The position numbers and the translations under genes are program-made. From JAZDFH01 sp043808035 (GTDB lineage Bacteria > Patescibacteriota > Minisyncoccia > UBA6257 > Colwellbacteraceae), in NCBI GenBank assembly GCA_043808035.1, contig JAZDFH010000054.1, forward strand, positions 1 through 35,788: a DNA stretch of 35,788 nt. Direction: 5' to 3'. The stretch's first letter is position 1. Each line of letters begins with the position of its first letter. The notes beneath the pieces were generated by a model. It did not search any database. It saw only the letters and a list, made by a program, of their open reading frames with translations, and was not told where the DNA came from. Below are positions 17,390-24,341 of this stretch, piece by piece.

Positions 17390-18664
17390 ATGAAACCGCA
17401 CGAAATAGGGTTTTATGGAGGACTTGCTTTTATTTTGGGTGTCATAGGTGCTCATTTTTTCAATTCTGCATATATCGCTCTTATTTTTTCGTGCTTACTT
17501 GTGTTTTGTTTTTATTTTGGACGACGAGTGCGGTTGGGAATTTTGATAGGGTGTGTCTTTTTTTTCGCATTTTTTTATACACATTTTTATAATTTTTGGG
17601 CGACGGTTGATTTTCCGTCATCGGAGGCGACTATAGTTATTGATGCTGTTGTTGTGGACTCTCCTCAAATGGCGGTTGATGGGCAAACATTTATTGTTTC
17701 GCTCAAAAAGCCGTACAGAGGAAATGTCATGGTATATGGTCCTTTATATCCTCGTGTACAGGCTGGTGATATTGTACAGGTAACAGGCGATGTTATATTG
17801 CCAAGAGATAAAAAAAGCTGGATACATGCATATAATTTTGTCATACAGAGAAGAGGAACGTCATTTGTATCGGTCTTGTTTTCATTTCGAATGATCATAC
17901 AAGAAAAGATTACAAGAGTGTTGCCTCCTCATGCCGCGGCTTTGCTTTCAGGAATTTTATTCGGAGAACGTGCGTCATTTTCAAAAGAATTATATGACGC
18001 CTTGGTAAAGAGCGGTACGATACATATTGTTTCTATGTCTGGATATAATGTTTCGATTATTACGGCAAGTATCATTAATTTTTTTTCATATTTTTGTGAG
18101 CGGAAGAAGGCGATGTATATTGCAGGTATCACGGTTCTTGTTTTTGTAATTATGACAGGAGCTCATGCGTCAGTCGTTCGTGCGGCATGCATGGGATTGT
18201 TAGTGTTATACGCAGAACTCGCTGGCAGAATATATTCTTTTCGTAACGCGTTAATTCTTACTGCCGCTGGTATGTTATTGTTCAACCCTCTCTTAATCAC
18301 GAATGTTGGATTTCAGCTCTCATTTATGGCGCTGGTTGGTATTGTGTATGGAGAACCTTTATTAAGAAAACTTTTTCGTTGGGAAAATAAAGATGGATTT
18401 TTCGGATGGAGGAAAAATTTTTTACAAACTCTCGCGGCTCAATGCGCAGTACTTCCTATACTGATTTACACATTCGGATCGGTATCTATTTTTTCGGTTG
18501 TGGCGAATGTCTTAATTATTTCGATTATTCCAGTGACTATGTTTTTAGGTTTTGGTATTATTGTATTTGGTTTTATATCGTATCATTTTTCTTTGATATT
18601 AGGATTAATAACATATATTTTACTTTCATATGAGATATTGGTTATACGCTTTTTTGGGGCTTAG
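17390..18664 (+). CDS. comEC: ComEC/Rec2 membrane channel domain (split ComEC, N-terminal part)
   Basis: The 424-residue polytopic protein corresponds to the N-terminal and competence domains of ComEC, the channel that imports single-stranded DNA. It begins with two or three helices, followed by an external OB-like segment (SEATIVIDAVVVDSPQMAVDG to AGDIVQVTG). The competence-domain hallmark LLSGILFGERASFSKEL and IHIVSMSGYNVSIITASI come next, then about seven further helices with GAHASVVRAACMGLL and NVGFQLSFMALVG. It ends before the metallo-beta-lactamase domain, which the next gene encodes with a 35-base overlap. The frame extends to 17360 within mnmA; ATG 17390, four bases after the mnmA stop, is the better start. 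Confidence 0.92.
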   Translation: MKPHEIGFYGGLAFILGVIGAHFFNSAYIALIFSCLLVFCFYFGRRVRLGILIGCVFFFAFFYTHFYNFWATVDFPSSEATIVIDAVVVDSPQMAVDGQTFIVSLKKPYRGNVMVYGPLYPRVQAGDIVQVTGDVILPRDKKSWIHAYNFVIQRRGTSFVSVLFSFRMIIQEKITRVLPPHAAALLSGILFGERASFSKELYDALVKSGTIHIVSMSGYNVSIITASIINFFSYFCERKKAMYIAGITVLVFVIMTGAHASVVRAACMGLLVLYAELAGRIYSFRNALILTAAGMLLFNPLLITNVGFQLSFMALVGIVYGEPLLRKLFRWENKDGFFGWRKNFLQTLAAQCAVLPILIYTFGSVSIFSVVANVLIISIIPVTMFLGFGIIVFGFISYHFSLILGLITYILLSYEILVIRFFGA

Positions 18665-19466
18665 CGTTATTACGATTTTTTTTGGGATATTGATCGGTGT
18701 GTTCGGTCCCAGTACGGCTGTAGACGTATATTTTTGTGATGTCGGTCAAGGGGATGGGGCGTTAGTTGTTTTACCTGGCAACGTAAAGATCGTTGTTGAT
18801 GGTGGTGTGGATGAAAGGATGGTATCGTGTCTTACACGTTATTTACCTATTCATGACAGAGTGATTGATCTTGTGATTATTTCGCATCCTGAAAAAGATC
18901 ATTATGCAGGGCTTATATCTGTATTAAACCAATATCGTGTACGTACGTTATTGTATAATGGGAGAGACGGACAAGGAGATTATTGGGATGAATTTGAACA
19001 TCAATTGGAAGTAAACAACGTTCAAAAAATAGCAGTAAGCGCCGGTGATACTGTACAGTATGCTGACTATACTTTGAAGTTCTTATGGCCATTCTCTACA
19101 AATAATGAGTCAAATAACGACGATTCTCTGATCTTGATGTTTGAGGGGCAAGGGATAAAAACTCTTTTTACCGGTGATATTGGTTTTGCTTCGGAGAATG
19201 TCATAACCGATATGTATGACGTTACAATTGATGTTTTAAAAGTTTCGCACCATGGTTCAGTCTATGCGACGGGAACGTATTTTCTACATGAAGCGAAACC
19301 CTATGTATCGATTATTTCCGTAGGAGAAAATTCGTATGGACATCCGCATCCATCATTGATACAAAGATTACAGTCAAGTGGGAGTGAAGTATATCGGACA
19401 GATATCGATGGGGATGTTCATCTTGTATATAAGGGTGGTATACTGGAAGCGTTTTCTCAAAAATAA
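18630..19466 (+). CDS. Metallo-beta-lactamase-fold protein, C-terminal part of split ComEC
   Basis: The 278-residue protein has one N-terminal membrane helix (about residues 2-24) and then a ComEC-type metallo-beta-lactamase domain. It reads DVYFCDVGQGDGALVV, VVDGG, the metal motif SHPEKDHYAG, NDDSLILMFEGQGIKTLFTGDI, LKVSHHGS and SYGHPHPSLIQRL. In full-length ComEC this domain follows the channel and is thought to degrade the strand that is not imported. Here it is a separate, anchored protein whose start overlaps the channel gene by 35 bases in another frame. The overlap is tidy and both proteins look intact, so I read this as a natural split rather than a sequencing frameshift, though that cannot be excluded. 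The 120 bases after it hold no gene. Confidence 0.92.
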   Translation: MRYWLYAFLGLSVITIFFGILIGVFGPSTAVDVYFCDVGQGDGALVVLPGNVKIVVDGGVDERMVSCLTRYLPIHDRVIDLVIISHPEKDHYAGLISVLNQYRVRTLLYNGRDGQGDYWDEFEHQLEVNNVQKIAVSAGDTVQYADYTLKFLWPFSTNNESNNDDSLILMFEGQGIKTLFTGDIGFASENVITDMYDVTIDVLKVSHHGSVYATGTYFLHEAKPYVSIISVGENSYGHPHPSLIQRLQSSGSEVYRTDIDGDVHLVYKGGILEAFSQK

Positions 19467-19568
19467 TCAGTATAGTTGTGGTTACATAAGCAAAGATTTT
19501 CTGTATGAAGAAATTAAGAAGTTGTATAAATCAACTTTATAATCATCAGTGTATTTTAAACGGAGGAA

Positions 19569-19577
19569 TGGTATAAT
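19569..19577 (+). promoter_or_regulatory. Extended -10 of aspS
   Basis: TGGTATAAT is a perfect extended -10 (hexamer 19572-19577), ending 10 bases before the aspS ATG. No -35 is recognisable. The predicted transcription start near 19584 gives a leader of about three bases. Confidence 0.6.
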
Positions 19578-19586
19578 GGAGCCGTT

Positions 19587-20981
19587 ATGCGAATATTATC
19601 AAGTGAATTAAACAACAAAATTGGAGAAAAGGTTGAACTGGCAGGATGGATTGCTTCGCGAAGAGATCATGGGAAGCTTATTTTTATTGATATCCGTGAT
19701 CGTGAAGGAATAACGCAAGTTGTATTCTTACCTAACAATGTCTCTGCTCATGAAGAGGCTGAAAAGTTGCGTCCCGAGTGGGTTATTCGGATTAAAGGTG
19801 ATGTTGTCGCTCGTCCGGACAAGATGAGGAATCCTGATATTGTCAGTGGTAACGTCGAAGTTGTTGCGGAAGAATTGACAGTCTTAACTGAAGCTGAGAC
19901 ATTACCATTTGATGTTATGACAGATGGACTGGATATTGGAGAAGACTTACGTATGCAATATCGTTATCTTGATATCAGACGTCCTCGTATGGCAAAAAAT
20001 TTGCGTAATCGATTTAAGGTATTGAACTTTTTTCGGTCATTTTTGGCGAATAAAGGATTTGTCGAGATTGAAACTCCTATTTTGACGAAATCGACACCGG
20101 AGGGCGCACGTGATTATCTTGTCCCATCGCGTTTACAGTATGGTTCTTTTTATGCGCTTCCGCAGGCACCGCAACAGTACAAACAGCTTTTGATGGTTGC
20201 CGGGATTGAGCGATATTTCCAAGTCGCTCGATGTTTCAGAGATGAAGACACGCGAGGAGATCGACAAGCGGAGTTTACTCAAGTTGATATGGAAATGAGT
20301 TTTGTGCAGCGTGAAGATGTTATGGAGATTATTGAAGAATTATGCACAACACTCGTTGAGACATTATATCCTTATAAGAAGATTTCACAGAAACCATGGC
20401 CGCGACTTAATTATGACGATGTGATGGAACAATATGGGACTGATCGACCAGATTTAAGAAAAGATAAGAATGATCACCATGAGCTTGCATTTGCATGGGT
20501 TATCAATTTTCCGCTTTTCGAAAAAGAGAAAAAAGATGGGCACTATTCTCCGGAACATAATATGTTTACTGCTCCACTTGATGAAGATATATCGTTGCTT
20601 GATACTGCGCCTCACACAGTAAAGTCTTGTCAGTACGATGTTGTTCTGAATGGTAATGAAATCTTTGGCGGTGCTATTCGTATCCATGATCCGAAATTGC
20701 AGGAGAGGATTTTTGAAATGATAGGCTTTACGGAGGAGAAGAAACAGCAGTTTTCTCATATGTTGAAAGCTTTTGCATATGGTGTTCCGCCTCATGGAGG
20801 TATTGCATCCGGCTTTGATCGACTTCTGATGGTTCTCGAAAATGAACTTAATATTCGAGAAGTCATTGCTTTCCCTAAGACAGGAGAGGGAAGAGATTTA
20901 ATGATGGATGCACCGTCATCAGTTGATACTATGCAGTTGAATGAATTGCATATAGAAATAAAAAAGGAAGACAAAAAATAA
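19587..20981 (+). CDS. aspS: Aspartyl-tRNA synthetase lacking the GAD domain
   Basis: This class IIb synthetase has 464 residues; typical bacterial AspRS has about 590. The N-terminal OB anticodon domain (ELAGWIASRRDHGKLIFIDI), motif 2 (FRDEDTRGDRQAEFTQVDME) and motif 3 (HGGIASGFDRLLM) are intact. The expected GAD insertion between the two halves of the catalytic domain is gone: TDRPDLRKDKNDHHEL runs straight into AFAWVINFPLFE (residues 285-312). His28 in RRDHGK stands where discriminating AspRS usually has Leu and nondiscriminating enzymes often have His, so it may also charge tRNA-Asn for GatCAB; this is inference. ndk follows after 3 bases. Confidence 0.94.
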   Translation: MRILSSELNNKIGEKVELAGWIASRRDHGKLIFIDIRDREGITQVVFLPNNVSAHEEAEKLRPEWVIRIKGDVVARPDKMRNPDIVSGNVEVVAEELTVLTEAETLPFDVMTDGLDIGEDLRMQYRYLDIRRPRMAKNLRNRFKVLNFFRSFLANKGFVEIETPILTKSTPEGARDYLVPSRLQYGSFYALPQAPQQYKQLLMVAGIERYFQVARCFRDEDTRGDRQAEFTQVDMEMSFVQREDVMEIIEELCTTLVETLYPYKKISQKPWPRLNYDDVMEQYGTDRPDLRKDKNDHHELAFAWVINFPLFEKEKKDGHYSPEHNMFTAPLDEDISLLDTAPHTVKSCQYDVVLNGNEIFGGAIRIHDPKLQERIFEMIGFTEEKKQQFSHMLKAFAYGVPPHGGIASGFDRLLMVLENELNIREVIAFPKTGEGRDLMMDAPSSVDTMQLNELHIEIKKEDKK

Positions 20982-20984
20982 TAT

Positions 20985-21584
20985 ATGAATAAGAAAGAGA
21001 GAACGTTGATTGTTATCAAACCTGATGGTGTACAGCGTACGTTGATGGGGGAGATTATTACTAGATATGAACGTATAGGATTGAAACTGGTTGGAATAAA
21101 AATGCTTGTTCCGAGTGCTGATATGGTAGAAAAACACTATACGCTTGACCCTGAATGGAGACGGTTGGCAGGAGAAAAGACTATCAAGGCTTATCAATCG
21201 AAAGGGAAGCAACCGCCGTCAGATGATCCATTCGAAATTACAGCAAAAATTTTGGCAGGGCTTAAAAAATATATGACGAGTGGACCTGTTGTTGCGATGG
21301 TGTGGGAGGGTGTGCATGTAGTCAGTATTGTACGGAAGATCACTGGAGGCACAGAGCCACTTACATCTGATGTTGGAACTATTCGTGGAGATTATGTTCT
21401 TGATTCGTATCAATTTGCAGATACAGACGGGCGAGCTGTACGAAATTTAGTTCACGCATCAGGTTCTGTCGAAGAGGCACAAAAGGAGATAGCTCATTGG
21501 TTTGATGAAAAAGAGTTAATAAACTATCGTTTGGTTCAGGAGCAAATTTTGTATGATGTGAATATAGATGGGATTTTTGAATAG
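20985..21584 (+). CDS. ndk: Nucleoside diphosphate kinase, enlarged
   Basis: The 199-residue NDK is longer than the usual 140-150. The start RTLIVIKPDGVQRTLMGEII and the catalytic-histidine segment RNLVHASGSVEEAQKEI (phospho-accepting His157) are clear. Extra residues fall in two places: an insertion between HYTLDPEWRRLAGEKT and LKKYMTSGPVVAMVWEG (about residues 52-95), and a C-terminal extension (NYRLVQEQILYDVNIDGIFE). It balances NTP pools by transferring gamma-phosphate. It is coupled to aspS (3-base gap, no Shine-Dalgarno). No clear terminator is seen; the following 110 bases lead to a separate predicted promoter. Confidence 0.92.
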   Translation: MNKKERTLIVIKPDGVQRTLMGEIITRYERIGLKLVGIKMLVPSADMVEKHYTLDPEWRRLAGEKTIKAYQSKGKQPPSDDPFEITAKILAGLKKYMTSGPVVAMVWEGVHVVSIVRKITGGTEPLTSDVGTIRGDYVLDSYQFADTDGRAVRNLVHASGSVEEAQKEIAHWFDEKELINYRLVQEQILYDVNIDGIFE

Positions 21585-21693
21585 ACTGCCCCGTGTTTAT
21601 GATTGTATAACCTGACTGGAAAACGTATCGTGACTCAATCCTGCAATACTATTTGTGGCTATACATTCCCAGTATTTTTTTATTATGTCATTA

Positions 21694-21702
21694 TGGTATA
21701 CT
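21694..21702 (+). promoter_or_regulatory. Predicted promoter of the structured RNA
   Basis: Extended -10 TGGTATACT (hexamer 21697-21702), without a clear -35. Its predicted start near 21709 coincides with the beginning of the long closing stem of the candidate RNA. Confidence 0.5.
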
Positions 21703-21708
21703 GTATAT

Positions 21709-21841
21709 GAGCTCCATTCCAGATATTTCTAGCTCAAAATCTTTCACAAGGGAGAACAACAGTACTATATGTCCTTGGACTGTAGTTGAGTTCACCCACC
21801 TGGCGATATAGCTGGGACAGATAATTGGAATGGAGCTTTTT
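21709..21841 (+). ncRNA. Candidate structured small RNA, family unidentified
   Basis: A 12-bp perfect stem closes the segment (21710-21721 with 21826-21837; the core GCTCCATTCC pairs with GGAATGGAGC) and runs straight into five T, like a terminator. Inside, I can fold three hairpins by hand: 21740-21755 (loop ACAA), 21757-21788 (CAAC and CAGT stems), and 21799-21816 (six pairs including two G-U, loop GATATA). A -10 box lies exactly one transcription-start distance upstream. Size is about 130 nt. No RNase P, SRP, tmRNA or common riboswitch core is visible; a short 6S-like RNA is one possibility. It could instead be a leader of the HD gene, but that gene has its own promoter overlapping the 3' stem. 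Confidence 0.5.
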
Positions 21842-21853
21842 GAATTATATAAT
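21825..21853 (+). promoter_or_regulatory. Predicted promoter of the HD hydrolase
   Basis: TTGGAA (21825-21830), an ideal 17-base spacer and TATAAT (21848-21853). The predicted start falls on the A of ATG 21860. The -35 box lies inside the 3' closing stem of the candidate RNA, so RNA synthesis would run across this promoter. Confidence 0.65.
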
Positions 21854-21859
21854 CATGGC

Positions 21860-22444
21860 ATGAGAAACGATAAAAGTTTATTTGATCATATTCTAAACAG
21901 GGGTCTTGCACATGTAGTGCGATTTAACAGCAATCCTCAACATTTTTCAGAGTCTGTTGCGGAACATTCGTTTTACGTTACTTATTTTACCACTATTATC
22001 GTTCATCTTCTGGAATCGATTGAAGAAAATATTGATAGTGAACGGGCAATGATGATTGCACTTATTCATGATATGGAAGAAATGTTCAGTGGAGATATTT
22101 TGACACCGTTCAAACACCACAATAAACACGTTTCAGAAGCTATCAAGAAAGTAAATGAAGAGATGATTCCTGAAGCCTTTGATGGACTACCTGATGCATT
22201 GAAGCAAAAATTTGTTACTTTATGGATGGAAGACGCAAGGCAGGAAACGAAAGAAGCGTGTGTGGTGAAGATTGCGGACAAGCTTGCATTGATTTCAAAA
22301 TGTTACGAAGAGATAAAAGCGGGGAATACATTTTTTGAACCGATTTATAAAAAAGAATTAGAAAAATTGTATACGAGAGAAGAAGTTTGGTGGCAAAGAA
22401 TCAAACACGAAATTTTACCTATTGTTTCTGAAAAGTCTGCTTAA
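21860..22444 (+). CDS. HD-domain phosphohydrolase (YfbR-like)
   Basis: The 194-residue protein has the metal-binding HD pattern: His36 (AEHSFYVTYF), His70-Asp71 (ALIHDMEEMFSGDI) and a later Asp in VVKIADKLALISK. Length and motif order resemble the HD proteins related to 5'-deoxynucleotidase YfbR (HD_3-like), which remove phosphate from dNMPs; nucleotide-pool cleaning is therefore likely but not proven. The frame also allows ATG 21830, but that codon is buried in the closing stem of the candidate RNA and lies upstream of the -10 box. ATG 21860 coincides with the predicted transcription start. Two tandem terminators follow the gene. Confidence 0.87.
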   Translation: MRNDKSLFDHILNRGLAHVVRFNSNPQHFSESVAEHSFYVTYFTTIIVHLLESIEENIDSERAMMIALIHDMEEMFSGDILTPFKHHNKHVSEAIKKVNEEMIPEAFDGLPDALKQKFVTLWMEDARQETKEACVVKIADKLALISKCYEEIKAGNTFFEPIYKKELEKLYTREEVWWQRIKHEILPIVSEKSA

Positions 22445-22480
22445 GGAATAAATATCTTATCGCAAATTTTATGTTTTATT

Positions 22481-22506
22481 GTGTCATATTTTATATGGCA
22501 CTTTTT
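22481..22506 (+). terminator. First terminator after the HD gene
   Basis: A 9-bp stem GTGTCATAT/ATATGGCAC (one G-U pair) with loop TTT is followed by five T. It lies 37 bases after the HD stop. Confidence 0.65.
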
Positions 22507-22513
22507 AATGTGT

Positions 22514-22534
22514 AGGTTTTTAAAACCTTTTTTT
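22514..22534 (+). terminator. Second, tandem terminator
   Basis: AGGTTT/AAACCT stem with a short loop and a run of seven T, 8 bases after the first hairpin. Together they separate the HD gene from the convergent minus-strand gene. Confidence 0.65.
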
Positions 22535-22578
22535 ATGGAAGAGATTATTCAAAAAGACTTTAACAATAAAACGTATAA

Positions 22579-23304
22579 TTACGTGTCAATGGTTTTATTT
22601 TTTTTGCTCTCTTCGAGGAGTTTTTTCTGCTCTTGTTCTTCTTTTTTGATCGTTTTTTCTGCTACTTTTCTTTTGACGTAAAAATTCATGAGAGAGAAAT
22701 TAATGGTTCCTATAAAGATAATGCCAATCGCATTTACTACGAAAAGCAAAAACGCGTTACTAACGATGCCCCAGTCGAGCATCGCGATGCCAATACCAGT
22801 GACGGCCAGGGGAGGAATAAGTGCAACAGAGATTGCGATACCGGGCAATGTTTCGTTGAGTCGCGGTTTTACCAAGGCGAATGATGCGGCAAATCCTGCA
22901 ATAATGGCAATGACAGCGTATGCGAGAGATGGTTCTGTCCTTGCAATGATTTCAGGATTGAGAACAATTTTATGGTTTACGACAAAGAACAGTGCAGGGA
23001 GTATTGCCGCTCCGATGCTGATAATAATCGATTTCAGGATGGTTGAGGTTGACCGAGAAATTAGTTTTGCGTCAGACATTGTAATACCGAGTGCAAGGCT
23101 TAAAATAGGAGACAGGATTGGCGCAACCAACATACTTCCGATGATAACAGCTCCGCTTCCTAATAACAGTCCGAATGTTGCCATCAAAACAGATAGAACA
23201 ATCATCAGGAAAAAATCAGAAGAAGGGGTACTGGTACTAATCAATCGTTCTACGGCATTCGATTTATCTTCTTCTGATAAATTTTCAAATAAAGAAATAA
23301 ACAT
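22579..23304 (-). CDS. DUF389 family membrane protein
   Basis: This is the only complete gene on the minus strand here, with a 241-residue product. It carries the DUF389 pattern: VLMATFGLLLGSGAVIIGSM, then LVAPILSPILSLALGITMSD, and PGIAISVALIPPLAVTGIGI. About five to six membrane helices are predicted, followed by a highly charged coiled C-terminal tail (VAEKTIKKEEQEQKKLLEES). The family's biochemical role is unsettled. The start is ATG at 23302-23304; on that strand TGCTAAACT lies 7 bases upstream and could be an extended -10 for a leaderless message. It is divergent from the first response regulator (94-base gap) and convergent with the HD gene. The + strand frame across the same bases is a shadow. 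Confidence 0.9.
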   Translation of the reverse strand: MFISLFENLSEEDKSNAVERLISTSTPSSDFFLMIVLSVLMATFGLLLGSGAVIIGSMLVAPILSPILSLALGITMSDAKLISRSTSTILKSIIISIGAAILPALFFVVNHKIVLNPEIIARTEPSLAYAVIAIIAGFAASFALVKPRLNETLPGIAISVALIPPLAVTGIGIAMLDWGIVSNAFLLFVVNAIGIIFIGTINFSLMNFYVKRKVAEKTIKKEEQEQKKLLEESKKNKTIDT

Positions 23305-23385
23305 ATACCAAGTTTAGCATATTCTGTTTTTCAAAAAAAGAATGCATACAGTACAGTACTTCTCATATACTTTATTATCTGTTAA

Positions 23386-23391
23386 GATAAT
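23386..23391 (+). promoter_or_regulatory. Possible -10 of the first response regulator
   Basis: GATAAT ends 8 bases before ATG 23399, the spacing seen at other leaderless starts in this window. No clear -35. Confidence 0.4.
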
Positions 23392-23398
23392 CACATAT

Positions 23399-23779
23399 AT
23401 GGATAATATAAATGCGCAAATACATATTTTGATAGCGGAAGATGAAATGGCAATGGGAAGGGCTCTCCAAATGAAGTTGCAACATATGGGATTTGTCGTT
23501 GAATCGGTTTTAAACGGAGAAGAAGCTCTACAGGCACTTGAGGTAAAACAATTTGAATTGTTATTATTGGATCTTATGATGCCGCTTGTTGATGGTTTTC
23601 GTGTGTTGACCACAATGAATGAAAAAAACTTGAAGGTTCCCGTGATCGTTATGTCAAATCTTGGGCAAACGGACGATATTAAACGAGCGAAAGAAATGGG
23701 AGCAGTTGGATATTTTATAAAGTCAGAGACACCCATTAAAGATTTGGTAACAGAAATTGGGAAAGTCTTGGGCTTATAA
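23399..23779 (+). CDS. Single-domain response regulator (receiver only), copy 1
   Basis: The 126-residue CheY-like protein has every phosphorylation residue: acidic pair Glu14-Asp15 (LIAEDE), acceptor Asp58 (LLLLDLMMP), Ser86 (MSNLGQ) and Lys108 (YFIKSE). It has no output domain. A longer frame begins at 23342, but the extra residues lie upstream of the -10 box and are not receiver-like. It is closely related to the next gene (shared MSNLGQ/ISNLGQ, AK-GA and KS motifs), suggesting tandem duplication. With the pilus motor directly downstream, PilG/PilH-like control of the pilus is plausible. No histidine kinase is in the window. Confidence 0.92.
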   Translation: MDNINAQIHILIAEDEMAMGRALQMKLQHMGFVVESVLNGEEALQALEVKQFELLLLDLMMPLVDGFRVLTTMNEKNLKVPVIVMSNLGQTDDIKRAKEMGAVGYFIKSETPIKDLVTEIGKVLGL

Positions 23780-23801
23780 AAAGTTATTACCACTCTTTTT
23801 T

Positions 23802-23831
23802 TTGGCTACGTATCAAATGGCGTGCTATACT
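23802..23831 (+). promoter_or_regulatory. Predicted promoter of the second response regulator / pilus genes
   Basis: TTGGCT (23802-23807), an 18-base spacer and extended -10 TGCTATACT (hexamer 23826-23831). The predicted start is near 23838, a leader of about 20 bases. It may drive the regulator with pilB and pilC. Confidence 0.5.
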
Positions 23832-23858
23832 GTATACAGTTAATGTAAAGAGCAAATA

Positions 23859-24317
23859 ATGATGATGAGCACGACGAGTGTTTTTGTTAGTTTTCGATAT
23901 ACAGAAATAGGTATCTATATTGATGGAGGAGACGCTTCTTCCGGTGGAAAGCAGTCAAGGCGTGTTTTTGTGGTTGAAGACGAGCAAATCATGGCGCGGA
24001 CATTGGAGTTAAAATTAAATCGATCGGGATTTGAGGCAAAATCTGCATTTGATGGAGCGACTGCTTTAAATATACTCAAAGATGAAAAGTTTGATCTTAT
24101 CTTATTAGATTTAGTTATGCCGAAGGTTGATGGATTTGCTGTGCTTTCGGAATTGAAGGCTCGTGGTAACAAAACGCCGGTTATTGTGATTTCTAATCTT
24201 GGACAAGAAGAGGATATAGAACGAGCGAAAAAACTTGGTGCAAAAGAATATTATGTAAAATCGTATACATCCGTTTCCCAGATTATTGATCATGTAAAAG
24301 AAACGCTTAATGCATAG
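23859..24317 (+). CDS. Single-domain response regulator, copy 2, with N-terminal extension
   Basis: The 152-residue product has a receiver domain from about residue 34, with Glu40-Asp41, acceptor Asp84 (LILLDLVMPKVDG), Ser112 (ISNLGQ) and Lys134 (YYVKSY). A 33-residue N-terminal extension rich in Ser, Thr and Gly (MMMSTTSVFVSFRY to ASSGGKQSRR) has no counterpart in copy 1; three ATGs in a row make the precise start uncertain by two residues. There is no output domain. It stands 24 bases before pilB and is probably co-transcribed with it, so it may regulate pilus assembly by protein contact. No kinase is nearby. Confidence 0.9.
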   Translation: MMMSTTSVFVSFRYTEIGIYIDGGDASSGGKQSRRVFVVEDEQIMARTLELKLNRSGFEAKSAFDGATALNILKDEKFDLILLDLVMPKVDGFAVLSELKARGNKTPVIVISNLGQEEDIERAKKLGAKEYYVKSYTSVSQIIDHVKETLNA

Positions 24318-24341
24318 TAAGGTAATGATACATATATAAAT

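Noticed and set aside
19519..19537. AAGTTG/CAACTT hairpin between the comEC unit and aspS
   Set aside because: Only six pairs and no proper T-run; too weak to call a terminator.
21830..21859. Upstream ATG of the HD hydrolase
   Set aside because: It sits in the closing stem of the candidate RNA and before the -10 box; ATG 21860 matches the predicted transcription start.
22688..23317. A 209-codon open frame on the + strand
   Set aside because: It lies opposite the DUF389 gene, whose protein matches a known family pattern. The + strand translation has no recognisable features.
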